This document shows positions 55,036 through 64,000 of a stretch of 64,000 nt of DNA, in pieces (within the stretch, counting starts at the first letter, position 1; every line of letters begins with the position of its first letter). Made by a program: the position numbers and the translations under genes. Origin of the DNA: Granulicella sibirica (GTDB lineage Bacteria > Acidobacteriota > Terriglobia > Terriglobales > Acidobacteriaceae); assembly GCF_004115155.1 (NCBI RefSeq), contig NZ_RDSM01000007.1:131489-195488 (forward strand), given 5' to 3'. The notes beneath the pieces are model-generated. The model was not told the DNA's origin. It searched no databases and saw only the letters and a program-made list of their open reading frames with translations.

Positions 55036-56454
55036 TCAGCGGGGCCGATGATCGGCCAGTGCTGCCGACGCTGCGAGATAGCCGCACATTCCGTGCACGC
55101 CACCACCTGGAGGGGTGGATGCGCTGGCAAGGTAGATACGAGCGTTAGAGGTTCGGTGTCCACGAATGGTCGGCCGTGCAAGCATCCCTTTCAGCGTCAT
55201 GGCACCACCCGATATGTCTCCCTTCGCTAAGTTCAGGTTCCAACGTCCTAACGCTCTCGTATTCCAGGCACAGCGGTCGAGAACGACATCGCGGAAACCG
55301 GGCGCGAAACGCTCAATTTGGGTTTCGATGGATGCGCTCATATCTCGCTCTGATCCATACGGAACGTGGCAGTATGCCCACGCCGTGTGTCTGCCAAGTG
55401 GTGATCGGGTTGAATCTATGAGACTAGGTTGCGTGACGAGAACAAAAGGTCGCTCATTGTGGCGGCCATAGAACGCATCATGTTCGGAGCGGGCAATCTC
55501 AGGCAACGTCCCGCCAAGATGTACTGTAGCGGCCCGCAGACACGCAAGATCTCGCCCGGGAATGGGTTCCCGCAAGGCGTAATCGATCTTGAAGATGCCG
55601 GGACCGGGACGAAAATGTGTTATTCGCTGACGAAATGCCAAGGAGAGAGCGCCCCCCGATATGCTGGCCATAGACTCGGCTGACGTGTCGAAGAGTGTGA
55701 TGTCGGAGTGCGGAAGTCCTGTAAGCGAAGTCACCTCGACTCCGGTGTACAGCTTACCGCCGAGTTCAGTAAGGCGATTGACGAGTGCGCGACTGATGCT
55801 CACGGCTCCACCACGTGCGATGGGCCAGCCCGTAGTGTGGCCCGCGGCAAGCATAACGAGAGCAACGGCGGAGCTCGAGGCCTTCGTGAAGGGAATTACC
55901 GAATGTGCAGCGCATCCAGCGAACAGCGCTCGGGCCCGCTCGTCTCGAAAGAGGAGCCGAGCTAAAACTTGTGCAGGAAGTAGTGCCGGGATACCGAAGA
56001 CGCCCATCGCAACTGGATGCTTTGGGACGCGCAACAAGCCACGCGTAAAATCGTCGACTAAATCCTCCCACGCACGGATTGTCGGGCCAAGTAGCAATCG
56101 ATAGTTTCGAGCGTCGTGTGCTGAGAACTGCGAGATGGTTGACTCGACTTCGGATTCGAGAGTAATGGTTGAGCCGTCATCGAGAGGGTGAGCCATGGGA
56201 ACACCCGGTTGAAGCCATTCGAGGCCACACTCTTCGAGTTGCAGCGCGCGAAAGGCCGGTGACGCGATTCCGAGTGGAAAAACGCTTGAACCGATGTCAT
56301 GGAGGAAGCCAGGAAGGGTGAGCTCCCCGGTCGCCGCAGCCCCACCAGGCTGGACATTGCGTTCGAAAACCGACACCTGGACTCCCGCTAGCGCCAGTGT
56401 CACGGCTGCTGTCAGTCCGTTAGGGCCGGAGCCTATAATGTTGGCCGAACGCAA
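55036..56454 (-). CDS. FAD oxidoreductase, phytoene-desaturase-like
   Basis: A 472-residue flavoprotein. The N-terminal dinucleotide fold is ANIIGSGPNGLTAAVTLALA with VFERNVQPGGAAATGELTLPG, and the C-terminal FAD motif is IYLASASTPPGGGVHGMCGYLAA. It belongs to the phytoene desaturase/carotenoid-isomerase-like (COG1233) group. A redox step on a lipid or isoprenoid is likely, but no carotenoid genes lie nearby. The DoxX-like membrane-protein gene lies in the same direction 242 bp upstream. Confidence 0.87.
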   Translation of the reverse strand: MRSANIIGSGPNGLTAAVTLALAGVQVSVFERNVQPGGAAATGELTLPGFLHDIGSSVFPLGIASPAFRALQLEECGLEWLQPGVPMAHPLDDGSTITLESEVESTISQFSAHDARNYRLLLGPTIRAWEDLVDDFTRGLLRVPKHPVAMGVFGIPALLPAQVLARLLFRDERARALFAGCAAHSVIPFTKASSSAVALVMLAAGHTTGWPIARGGAVSISRALVNRLTELGGKLYTGVEVTSLTGLPHSDITLFDTSAESMASISGGALSLAFRQRITHFRPGPGIFKIDYALREPIPGRDLACLRAATVHLGGTLPEIARSEHDAFYGRHNERPFVLVTQPSLIDSTRSPLGRHTAWAYCHVPYGSERDMSASIETQIERFAPGFRDVVLDRCAWNTRALGRWNLNLAKGDISGGAMTLKGMLARPTIRGHRTSNARIYLASASTPPGGGVHGMCGYLAASAALADHRPR

Positions 56455-56696
56455 CGATTCGCACCTCCTCCATCACACTTTTCAACGCCAAATGACATTA
56501 GCAGCAGGCAGGCTATCAGAACAGTTCCCGTATGAAAGTGAGAGGTTTCGACCAGACGGAATGGGCGAGTCTGAAGATCACTGTAGTCTGACGGGTCGAA
56601 AACTGAGTAGACGTAGATCCGCTTCTACCCGGTCAGGGACACCCGTCGTACCTACTATAACAATTGCCTTGCTACCTTGATCAGTCGCGGACGCTC

Positions 56697-58103
56697 TCAG
56701 CGCTCCAGTGCCCACTCGTTTATCCAATGAAATCCGCGGTCGAGCAAAGGATAATGATCCGGCAGAGGAACCCGGCTGAGTGTGAGGGTGCCGAGCATCC
56801 CAGCGCTGTCACCGAACGGCTTGAGAACAAGATGATTGGGGTCTGGTTGGGCGAAGAGGTAGCTCCCTTGAAAACGAGTTCCCTCAAACCACCCCGAGTA
56901 AAGAGATAGGGTTCGCTTTTGAGGATCAACCTGTATGCCGGCACGCCATAACCTACCGTCGCTTGATCGAGCCATCACACGGCCATCCGGTTCGAGGTAA
57001 AGTGCTGTCAGGGGGGATCCTTCTGCTGTCAGGACGGGAGTATCGACATTGTGACCGTCCAGGCGGAGCACATCGGAGTCGACGCGCCATTCGCCGGTGA
57101 GCGCACCGGGATGCCGCACGTTCTGGCTTTCCTGTTTGGCCATCGTGTACGCACCGGGGACGAGATTATAGATTGCAAGGAGCACGAAACCCACTTCAAT
57201 GACACGCGTCCCGATTCTGAACTCTCGTCGTTCCAGCGCTGGGACCCAAATGCCGGTGGGAGCCGTCATCCGATGGAGCCAAAAATACTCGTACAGCGAC
57301 CCTAGATCCGGCGCGATCACGGCAACTGTCGTTAGGAGGATCATACCAGCCCCTAACTTGACCGGAACATCGAAGAATAGGTTAAAGAGCAAGACATTAG
57401 ACATGATGAAAGCGTTCAACAGCGCGCCGAGCAAAGCAGTCCGACGAAAGAAGAGTAGAACGCCCGCGAGCATCTCGAACGCCCCACAGAGAATCTGATA
57501 CAACGGGTGCAGACCGATCATGGTCCATAGCAGAGTCATCGGTGAACTCTGTCCCAGCGGTTCATTCAGCACCGCCAGTGATGGTCGGCTCATCTGCAAC
57601 GGGAACACCTTGCCTGACCCATATCTAAGCATGAGAAACACGAGCAACATGCGCAACAAGAAACGTAGCCAAGCAGCCGCGGTCTGGTAGTGCGGTCGAC
57701 GCCTATCCAACACACGCCAAACAATTGCGCCGAACACGGAAGCGCAAAGGATCAGGCCAAGCGTAATCCAGTTGAGCGCCGTATCGCGCGAGTCAGTCGG
57801 GTGCGCTTCCATTGCAATTCCGCTGAGATGAAACGCATGCACACCGGTCCATTGCGCGGCGTGAAATGCCACAAAAGAGATTCCGTTACTGATCGCATCG
57901 CCTACGAACGGAATGATTGAGAGAGGTGAGAATATGACTACATCGGACAGAAGAAGAAACAAGAATAGAAGACAAAAAGCAAAGCGAAACGGCACCGACC
58001 AGCACACTCGATCGATCTCGTCTGCCTCTGCATTTTTCTCCGAGAAAACGAAACTTCGCTCGGTAGCTTGATTCACGGCTCCGGGCAGCCTATGTGTAGA
58101 CAT
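56697..58103 (-). CDS. DoxX-like multi-helix membrane protein
   Basis: A 468-residue protein with about eight membrane helices in the first 320 residues (FAFCLLFLFLLLSDVVIFSP, ALNWITLGLILCASVFGAIV, MLAGVLLFFRRTALLGALLN, IEVGFVLLAIYNLVPGAY). A final soluble beta-rich domain of about 130 residues follows. The middle helices resemble DoxX/SURF4-type proteins. The second of two adjacent ATG codons (58103) has the better spacing to AGAGG. The function is unknown. Confidence 0.72.
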   Translation of the reverse strand: MSTHRLPGAVNQATERSFVFSEKNAEADEIDRVCWSVPFRFAFCLLFLFLLLSDVVIFSPLSIIPFVGDAISNGISFVAFHAAQWTGVHAFHLSGIAMEAHPTDSRDTALNWITLGLILCASVFGAIVWRVLDRRRPHYQTAAAWLRFLLRMLLVFLMLRYGSGKVFPLQMSRPSLAVLNEPLGQSSPMTLLWTMIGLHPLYQILCGAFEMLAGVLLFFRRTALLGALLNAFIMSNVLLFNLFFDVPVKLGAGMILLTTVAVIAPDLGSLYEYFWLHRMTAPTGIWVPALERREFRIGTRVIEVGFVLLAIYNLVPGAYTMAKQESQNVRHPGALTGEWRVDSDVLRLDGHNVDTPVLTAEGSPLTALYLEPDGRVMARSSDGRLWRAGIQVDPQKRTLSLYSGWFEGTRFQGSYLFAQPDPNHLVLKPFGDSAGMLGTLTLSRVPLPDHYPLLDRGFHWINEWALER

Positions 58104-58774
58104 CATCACCTCTTTACTTTTTACTTCTCTGCGCTCTCTAGAGTGGTGCACAAGTGCAACACCATGCTGATTGTGAGTGACCCTGGAACTCGCCAGTTCA
58201 ATGGAGACTCAGCGCGCTTAGCCACTGCAGAAGGCTCAGCGTTCCCTCTCGTTCTGGCACGCCTTGTGTGTGGTCGCGCACATTCGTGGCCACATCAGAG
58301 TTTCGCCGAAATCTAGGTTTGGACATCGCCCAAAACTGGGAGGAAGCACCACATATGGACAAAAAGCAGATGATTCCCGCCTAGTTGAGTTCGTGGCTGC
58401 CGATAGGCTCCAAGCGACTCGATTCGTGGTGCCTAGCTTATGGTCTGACACCCACGACTCACCGAGCAACCATTGCATGGCTGGTTTCGGGAGAGCGTCC
58501 GTAAGTACGCCCATTGGACCCCCAGTCACAAAAGGTGAGATGGAATGCGGCGAAGTTGGGAATGAGCAACTAGAGCGTCAGCCAATATGTCCTCCGCAAC
58601 GTTATGAGTAGACACAGAGAGAACCGGGTCATGCGTTTCTCCGCTTTACGTGGTAGACGTGGAATGGCAGATTGATTCCGTCATGTCCGATTTTCAGTTA
58701 CATTCGCTGCACATTACCTTCGTTCGCAGCAGGTGATTCTCAGAAATCGTTTCTAGGAAACATCAAGCGGGGTC
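58104..58774. other. Gene-free stretch
   Basis: This 670-bp region lies upstream of the DoxX-like gene and downstream of the permease-like gene. Frames of up to about 115 codons have no family resemblance. No repeats or hairpins are evident. Confidence 0.4.
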
Positions 58775-59800
58775 CTATCGCGGCGGAACTCCACGCCGCC
58801 AAGCTGACCAATGTCCCGCAATTTCCTGCACCAACGTGTTGCCTGCGAGGTAAAGATTCATGACTGCGGGTTCGAAGCCTCCAGCCGATTGGTAATTGAG
58901 GAGAGTACTCGCATCACTTCCGCCGGGAGGAGCTCGATCGAAATCTGAACCTGTGCGGAGCACAGCCACACGGTTTGTGTCCACCAAGTGTTCTCCAGCC
59001 GCCCGCATCAGAACCGCAAAGGTTGCGTTATCCTCTTGCTGACTGGTGCAGGCGACGGCATGGTGGTCCGTTAACTCCGATGCCCATACATCAGCGCGTT
59101 CAGTCAGATGGGTTCCAGAAAACCAGGTATCACTTGAAAGCGTATCGCACTGGACAACGGCAGGTGCCGCATTAGCAGGAGCATAACCGTAAACAGCTCG
59201 TGCTTTCTGAGCGCTAGGGCTGTCGGTAAGCTTCACACTTTCAGAGAGGGAGAAAGCGCGATTCACCAGCTCGTCATTGAGTTTAAACACCTCTGTCCCA
59301 TAAATTAGCTGAGGCTTCTCAGCTGGGCTCATTGTGTTGATGCCAAGATATCCACTTGGCCAGGCAGCTGGAGCATCTCGTTTGTCGAGTTCCCATTGAA
59401 GACCGAAGTCTACCAAGTAGTGTGCCCAGGCGGCAGTGCCGAGGGTACCACGAGCTGGGTTTATTCCAGCGACGCCAGCAATAAGCCAATAAGTCTTCTG
59501 AAGATCAAATTGCCGTGAGTAAATAAGGGCACTAATCGACGCGGCGGCATTGGCGTAACCCATCCCAGTGGTGACCTGACACACCCCATCACGGCCGCAG
59601 TGTACAGCTGAGTCGGCGGGCAGGAGACCAGGCACCACCGTAAGCCTATCTAGCACCCGGTGCGAGCGCCACACCTCTCCTTCCGGACCAAACATCGAGA
59701 CGATCATAACTTTGACGGTGATTTTGGATTTCGGCTCAGCGAAGCTGTTTGAGCTTAGGAAGACAATTATGCTGATGACAATCCATTGGTACATTCTCAA
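58775..59800 (-). CDS. Purine nucleoside permease (NUP)-family protein
   Basis: A 341-residue secreted protein with a signal peptide (WIVISIIVFLSSNSFAE). The core starts VKVMIVSMFGPEGEVWR, and YWLIAGVAGINPARGTLGTA with WAHYLVDFGLQWELD follow, matching the NUP family related to nucleoside phosphorylases. Members in fungi are called permeases; bacterial members may bind or cleave nucleosides outside the cytoplasm. NTMSPAEKPQLIYGTEVF and the final GGFEPAVMNLYLAG segment are also family-like. Either the first Met or the Met two codons later may be the start. Confidence 0.8.
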   Translation of the reverse strand: MRMYQWIVISIIVFLSSNSFAEPKSKITVKVMIVSMFGPEGEVWRSHRVLDRLTVVPGLLPADSAVHCGRDGVCQVTTGMGYANAAASISALIYSRQFDLQKTYWLIAGVAGINPARGTLGTAAWAHYLVDFGLQWELDKRDAPAAWPSGYLGINTMSPAEKPQLIYGTEVFKLNDELVNRAFSLSESVKLTDSPSAQKARAVYGYAPANAAPAVVQCDTLSSDTWFSGTHLTERADVWASELTDHHAVACTSQQEDNATFAVLMRAAGEHLVDTNRVAVLRTGSDFDRAPPGGSDASTLLNYQSAGGFEPAVMNLYLAGNTLVQEIAGHWSAWRRGVPPR

Positions 59801-60187
59801 GAACGACCCCCTCCTGGTCTATGTTTGTGGCAAGTCATTGCTGTCAAAACACTCAGCTTGCGCCCTTGTGTTGCTTCATCCCTGCTACTATGATCGCCGG
59901 TCAACCGGTCTGTGAAGGCGGAGTAGTACATGTCTGCTCCTGCCCATTGTTGACGGGAGGGCGGTCACAAGCCGCGACCTGCGGCGTAAGCCTCTCTCAG
60001 AGAGAAGGCTCATCAACCGCTCGCGCCACACTCCCTTCAAGGTGCGCTCAAAATGTGTGCAGGTTTCGAGAAATACTGCAAGCAGTTCCTGCCCTATGTA
60101 AGGAAGCACTGTTCTCCTTCACGACGTTATGACAATGGTTTGTTTCCGAAGTACGGTGAACCAACCCGGATACAGAGTTGAGTGCGC
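59801..60187. other. Gene-free stretch
   Basis: I see nothing convincing. A short inverted repeat, CTCTCTCAGAGAGA near 59992-60005, is the only structured element. Confidence 0.35.
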
Positions 60188-60560
60188 CTAGATAATTGAC
60201 TCGACGATTCCGCCCTCAACCCGAAGAGCGGAGCCGGTGGTTGCCGTTGCCTGCATCGAGCATGCATAACAAACCAAGTCGGCAACCTTCGCGACGCTAA
60301 GAATGCGTTGTTCGATTGAGCTTGGATAGCGTGCCTTTCAGGGACTGTCGGAAGGGCCGCCCCTTCAAAGCGTTGGCCTTGTTGCGTTCTTATCCCGCTT
60401 ACCATGGCCTCGACCCACTCCACCGTGGTTACGACTGGCGACACGGCATTGACCGATCCCAGACGTGCCCGCGTCAGGATGCCATTTAGACCGCATCGGG
60501 CAGGTCTCTTGGAAAATTATGCGGAAAGATCGGACGCCGACTTCCATATGCGATTTTCGA
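60188..60560 (-). pseudogene. Decayed short-chain dehydrogenase (SDR)
   Basis: The minus strand carries LGSVNAVSPVVTTVEWVEAM in one frame and VADLVCYACSMQATATTGSA then LRVEGGIVES to a stop in another. This is the standard SDR C-terminus. The coenzyme fold and catalytic Tyr-Lys are absent, and stops and frameshifts lie between the pieces. Confidence 0.7.
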
Positions 60561-60660
60561 AACGCAGTACGTAACTCGAGACGCTACGACAACGTTCATC
60601 CAACGCTGCTTGAGTGTTGCCAACCTGAATGACGACATCCAGATTGGCAGCGCTGTGAGC

Positions 60661-61038
60661 CTAGCGGGGGCGAGAGGGGGAAACGGTCTGTGGTGTCACG
60701 CGCGGGTCAGTGGCAGCGTTGTGATTGCGGTCGTAAATTCCACGTGAGGTACGGTTTTGTTCATTGGCGAGCCTGTGCCGATCGGTGGCCGTTAGATTGC
60801 CTCCATCTCTGTTTCGCATCCGTGTCTCTTGATTTGCAATTTTAGCCTGATTGCGGTCAGCCCTAGCGGCTCCTCCAGGAGTAATCTGACCGTCGGCTAC
60901 ACCGTGGTTAATGCGGGCTTGCTGACGCGCTTGTCGCTCCTGAATCGAGTGGCGTTCCGTCTGCGTGCTTTGTGCCATGGCGAAGGCGGTCGGCAGTACC
61001 AAAACAAAAGCTGCGTGCATGATAAATCTTGAGTTCAT
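60661..61038 (-). CDS. Small secreted basic protein of unknown function
   Basis: A 125-residue protein with a signal peptide (HAAFVLVLPTAFAMAQ). The mature part is rich in Arg, Gln and Asn and looks unstructured or helical (RQARQQARINHGVADGQITP, RADRNQAKIANQETRMRNRD). The pattern of GxITPGGAAR-like and ANEQNRTSRG repeats is common in Acidobacteriota and Proteobacteria hypothetical proteins. AAGGAA lies 7 nt before the ATG. Confidence 0.65.
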   Translation of the reverse strand: MNSRFIMHAAFVLVLPTAFAMAQSTQTERHSIQERQARQQARINHGVADGQITPGGAARADRNQAKIANQETRMRNRDGGNLTATDRHRLANEQNRTSRGIYDRNHNAATDPRVTPQTVSPSRPR

Positions 61039-61626
61039 AACAAATTCCTTTCTTGTTCCTTTTACGGTGACTGAAAGCTCGCACATTAGCCCGTCGCTAG
61101 ATTGGAACCCAAAAGGGTTGAGCTGGTTGTGCTATGCGCGGCGTCTGTCCGATATCGTGAGATTCTTGGCCGTATGAGCTTGATGAAGTTTCTGCCCTCG
61201 GTCTGAACCTGGCTACTGATCTCTACGGTTCTGTTGCAAAGACGTTTTCATGCCCCAAGATGTTAAGGTGGGGCGTGGGCAAGGAGCCCACGGCTAGTAT
61301 GCAGATGAGCGTTTCTAGAGTTTTTGCAATAGAGCCGCTTGGCGAACGGCCTTCACCTCATTGCGAAGTGGGCCAAGGCGAGTAAGTTCGAGGTCGTCAC
61401 GATAGAACATGTTGTATGTGTCATCTGGAACTAGGCGTTCACCGTGCGGGTGAGCGATGTGGATACAGGTCTTCTTAATCGAACGGAGATCAAAGGTCTG
61501 CGTGTCGAAACTGGACGATGAGAATAGGGAAGAGATTGCAACTCATAATGGCCGGGAGGATTCTTCTCCATCAAAGACTGATTAGATAAGGTCGACGATT
61601 CAGCACTTTCCTCTAGACTCTGGTTG
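61039..61626. other. Gene-free stretch upstream of the insertion sequence
   Basis: I see no supportable gene. The region lies outside the inverted repeats of the IS element, so it is host DNA. Confidence 0.4.
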
Positions 61627-61663
61627 GTTTAGGAACCAGGGTCGGCGGGAAGGAGGAGCCCCG

Positions 61664-62677
61664 ATGATCTTCATAGGTTGAGATTTCCATCCAAGCTTTC
61701 AGCAGATTGCCATGCTCGATACTGAGCGTGGTACGACGACGGAGCACAAGCTGATGCACGCGTCAGGTGAAGCGGAGCGATTCTGTCGAGCAATAGCATC
61801 GCCCGCGCTTGTGGGCATTGAAACGGTCGGCAACGATCAGTGGTTTGTTCAGTTATTGGAGAGACTTGGCCATGAGGTGTGGGCCGGAGATGCGGCCCAG
61901 ATTCGTGCCAGCTATGTACGGAAGCAGAAGACGGATCGGCGAGATGCCGGACACATTCTGAAGCTCCTGATCGAGGGGCGGTTCCCTCGTATCTGGGTTC
62001 CCGGGTCGGAGATGCGGGATCACCGTCAGTTGCTGGTTCACCGCCATAAGCTGGTTCAGATACGGACACGATTGAAGAACGAGCTGCAACATCTCATGCT
62101 CAACCAAGGCATGCAGAAGAAGCAGAAGCTCTGGAGCACAGAAGGCCGAGCTGCGCTGCAAGCCTTATCGCTCGATCCCTGGGCAGATCGTCGAAGGCGC
62201 GATCTGCTTCATCTGGTCGGCATCCTCAATGCTCACCTCGAACAGCTCGATGAGGCCGTCAAGCAGGTCGCTCTGCCGTATCCTGACGTGCAGCTTCTGT
62301 TGAGCCAGCCAGGCGTTGGTCCGATCACTGCCCTGGCATTCGTCTTGACCATCGGTGACGTCCGCCGGTTCCCGCGAGGCAAGCAGGTTGCCAGCTATCT
62401 GGGCCTGATCCCTCGAGAGCACTCGTCTGGTGGCAAGCAGAAGATGGGCGGCATCACGAAACAGGGCAGCCGGCTCATGCGGTTTCTTCTGGTCGAGGCA
62501 GCCAACATCGCCGTTCGCTTCGATCCCGACTTCCGCAAGGAGTACTCCCACCGCTGTCATCAAAAGCACTTCATCGTCGCCAAGGTAGCTGCCGCACGCA
62601 AGCTGGCGATTCGGATGTACTGGATCCTGCGGACTCAAAAGCCGTATCCGCAGGTTCTCTCATTGAGAGCAGCCTGA
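61664..62677 (+). pseudogene. IS110-family transposase with in-frame TGA
   Basis: The natural start is the ATG at 61664, with AAGGAGG upstream. It encodes MIFIG, then TGA at 61679-61681, then DFHPSFQQIAMLDTERG and 305 further residues. The stop sits just before the first catalytic Asp of the DEDD domain; related proteins have Cys or Trp there. The rest is intact: KTDRRDAGHILKLL in the N-terminal domain, and LSQPGVGPITALAFVL with GGITKQGSRLMRFLLVEAAN (catalytic Ser region) in the C-terminal domain. Restart at the ATG at 61712 would lose the first Asp, so activity is doubtful. Confidence 0.85.
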
Positions 62678-62841
62678 ATGTATTCTGGTCAGCGCAAGCC
62701 AGACCGACAGGCTGAGTAGGCGCTCTCGCACCCAGCACAGGCCGGGTGTCCGCATAGAAGGATCATGGTCGCAGTTGTGACCGTATTGATGGTTGGTGGA
62801 GAATACTCCTCCGTAGTTGATTCGATGAGAACCCGCTCGTG
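62678..62841 (+). ncRNA. Candidate bridge RNA (seekRNA) of the IS1111-type element
   Basis: The 164-nt gap between the transposase stop and the right inverted repeat can fold into several stems: CTGG/CCAG near 62685-62702, CACCC/GGGTG near 62730-62750, GGTC/GACC near 62767-62781 and GGAG/CTCC near 62799-62812. In IS1111-type elements the guide RNA that pairs with target and donor is encoded in this downstream region. Pairing loops were not checked against the flanks. Confidence 0.45.
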
Positions 62842-62869
62842 CCCTGGTTCCTAAACTCCTTGGTCTCGA

Positions 62870-63270
62870 GCGTTGCTCATCGCAACGGTAAGGAGAACTC
62901 TGCCCTTGACTACACCTTCGCCCTTATTGACGAATACATTTGCGCAGACTTGTCTTCTCGACCGAACTTCCCCTTGCAGTCCTGCGGCGGACCATACATT
63001 TGAGGGCGCTCCGTTGGATGGGAAAGGCGGCCGTGTAGGAGGAGGGTTTACTACGATTGGGATTGACCCCAACCTCAGTATGCCCCACAACCTGAATACA
63101 CCTTAACGCTCGAGCATTCGCTGACGAATAACTTTGTCGCCAGCGTGGGTTACCAAGGATCTCATTCCCGAAATTTGATCACGAATGGAGGTAATCTCGC
63201 CGCCCATACGTACGGAAACGATGTTAGTGCTTTCGCGGGTCACTTGCTGCAACATGAATTCCCGCGTTGT
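62870..63270 (+). pseudogene. TonB-dependent receptor remnant
   Basis: One frame gives TCLLDRTSPCSPAADHTFEG, then VGGGFTTIGIDPNLSMPHNL, and after a frameshift near 63105 TLEHSLTNNFVASVGYQGSH continues to a stop. This is the barrel region (DPN...P...L..EH....N....VGY.GSH) typical of Oar-like receptors. Both ends are missing. It begins just outside the right end of the insertion sequence. Confidence 0.6.
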
Positions 63271-63350
63271 TGACTAGTACGTTTAGCGCTGGAAATCGGT
63301 CTTTTATCTCAGTTGGAAGATGCCCACCATCTCCTGATCCAAGCATGCAA

Positions 63351-64000
63351 TTACTCTCCATCGTCAGGTACAGACTTCGATCTCGGGGTCTGACTTTCAC
63401 TGTTCATCGTCCGCTCGCTGCTTCCAGACGTATTGAGCTGAGCTGTACAGGCCGGCAGACTCAAGACATCGGTCCGTTCAGAGTTCAGCGGTTCGTCGTC
63501 CCCCTGGGTGATGGGGAGAGAAGTGCCGACCTGCAGGTGAAGACGATATCTTCCGGGCGAGGCCCCAAAGCTCTTTGTAAAGAGTCGCCGGAAGACTTCC
63601 ACACTACCAAAGCCACTAACCCTAGCGACATCTCCCAAGCTGAGATTTTCATCGGCTAGGTTCCGGCGCGCAGCCTCTAAACGTAACTCGCTTACATGGC
63701 GCGCCGGGGTCCTACCTACCTCGCGGACGAAGTACCGAGCGAAATTTCTTGGACTCATCGCCATTCGTCGAGCGAGACTGGACACCGATAAGTCTTTGTC
63801 AAGATTGTCCGCCATCCAGACGAGGAGGTTGCCGATCGAACCGACGGAGGATTTCTGTGCCAGCAATGTCGTACTCAATTGTGGTTGGGTACTTGATCGG
63901 CGGAGAAACAATAGCAAATGTTTCGCAGCTTCCGCGGCAGCGTTGGTTCCTAGGTCCTCTTCCACCAGCGCAAGAGCAAGATCGATCGCAGAAGTGCCAC
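63351..64000 (-). CDS. GlxA-like AraC-family regulator, partial (5' end beyond window)
   Basis: The visible 216 codons include the end of a DJ-1/PfpI-type domain (TSAIDLALALVEEDLG) and a complete AraC DNA-binding domain with VSSLARRMAMSPRNFARYFV and LGDVARVSGFGSVEVFRRLF. The last 50 residues are a polar tail. The start lies past the window edge. GlxA-like regulators respond to small ligands; the target is not visible here. Confidence 0.88.
   Translation of the reverse strand, partial: GTSAIDLALALVEEDLGTNAAAEAAKHLLLFLRRSSTQPQLSTTLLAQKSSVGSIGNLLVWMADNLDKDLSVSSLARRMAMSPRNFARYFVREVGRTPARHVSELRLEAARRNLADENLSLGDVARVSGFGSVEVFRRLFTKSFGASPGRYRLHLQVGTSLPITQGDDEPLNSERTDVLSLPACTAQLNTSGSSERTMNSESQTPRSKSVPDDGE

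Larger units (their letters stand above)
61627..62856 (+). mobile_element. IS110-family insertion sequence, IS1111-type
   Basis: Exact 15-bp inverted repeats, GTTTAGGAACCAGGG at 61627-61641 and its complement at 62842-62856, flank a transposase gene of the IS110 family. Inverted repeats near the ends are a feature of the IS1111 subgroup, while IS110-type elements lack them. True ends may lie a few bases outside the repeats. No target duplication is visible, as expected for this family. Confidence 0.82.

Noticed and set aside
58236..58611. Opposed frames of about 100 codons in the 58 kb gap
   Set aside because: Both strands are open over the same stretch without family resemblance or ribosome sites.
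1..64000. tRNA genes or CRISPR arrays
   Set aside because: No cloverleaf with a TTCGA arm in a gene-free position and no regularly spaced repeats were seen on reading both strands.

Overview
The window looks like a chromosomal accessory region of an Acidobacteriota, most likely class Terriglobia (relatives of Granulicella, Terriglobus or Edaphobacter). This is inferred from the Oar-type TonB-dependent receptor with a carboxypeptidase-regulatory-like N-terminus, secreted GH5 and GH43-like proteins, many AraC and sigma/anti-sigma regulators, and moderately high GC. I see no tRNA, rRNA or CRISPR array.

The most interesting part is 0.2-18.1 kb, which reads as one complete lasso-peptide locus. 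On the minus strand (15.2 to 9.0 kb) lies a tightly coupled operon: PqqD-like RRE protein (B1), APH-fold kinase-like protein, prolyl oligopeptidase, transglutaminase-like leader peptidase (B2), asparagine-synthase-like lasso cyclase (C), and at the end a 49-codon precursor gene (9027-9176) with a predicted 9-residue Gly-Asp ring. An AraC-type regulator and a divergent ABC exporter lie upstream. Facing the operon on the plus strand are a sigma/anti-sigma fusion protein, a TonB-dependent receptor and an AtxE2-like lasso isopeptidase. The last three match the FecI-FecR / receptor / isopeptidase modules of proteobacterial astexin and caulosegnin clusters, but here the two regulators appear fused. 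Likely logic: make and export the lasso peptide, re-import it through the receptor, and open it with the isopeptidase.

From 18.1 to 20.7 kb is a gene graveyard: an ABC-transporter tail, the last residues of a PAS protein, the start of an FAD oxidoreductase, a decayed HAD phosphatase and a decayed GH43-like protein. Three of these resemble intact genes elsewhere in the window. From 20.7 to 31.1 kb come a basic coiled-coil protein, a PAS sensor with no output domain, a TPR-CHAT protease-like protein with an S41 peptidase, a second kinase-like gene paralogous to the lasso one, a sigma/anti-sigma pair and a DNA-binding protein. A 21-bp palindromic element is identical upstream of both kinase-containing units (15403-15423 and 27003-27023) and in the same orientation relative to the genes.

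From 31 to 49.6 kb the region mixes intact metabolic and regulatory genes (AraC, MmyB-type regulator, TfdB-like hydroxylase, GH43-like, NHL-repeat, GNAT, MDR oxidoreductase, methyltransferase, alpha/beta hydrolase) with remnants of IS630, IS66, TetR, M28 peptidase and LysR genes. From 49.6 to 61 kb lie an intact and a frameshifted GH5 gene, a broken cupin, a methyltransferase, a phytoene-desaturase-like oxidoreductase, a DoxX-like membrane protein, a purine nucleoside permease homologue and a decayed SDR. The window ends with an IS110/IS1111-type element (61.6-62.9 kb) carrying an in-frame stop, a TonB-receptor remnant, and the 3' part of a GlxA-like regulator running off the edge.
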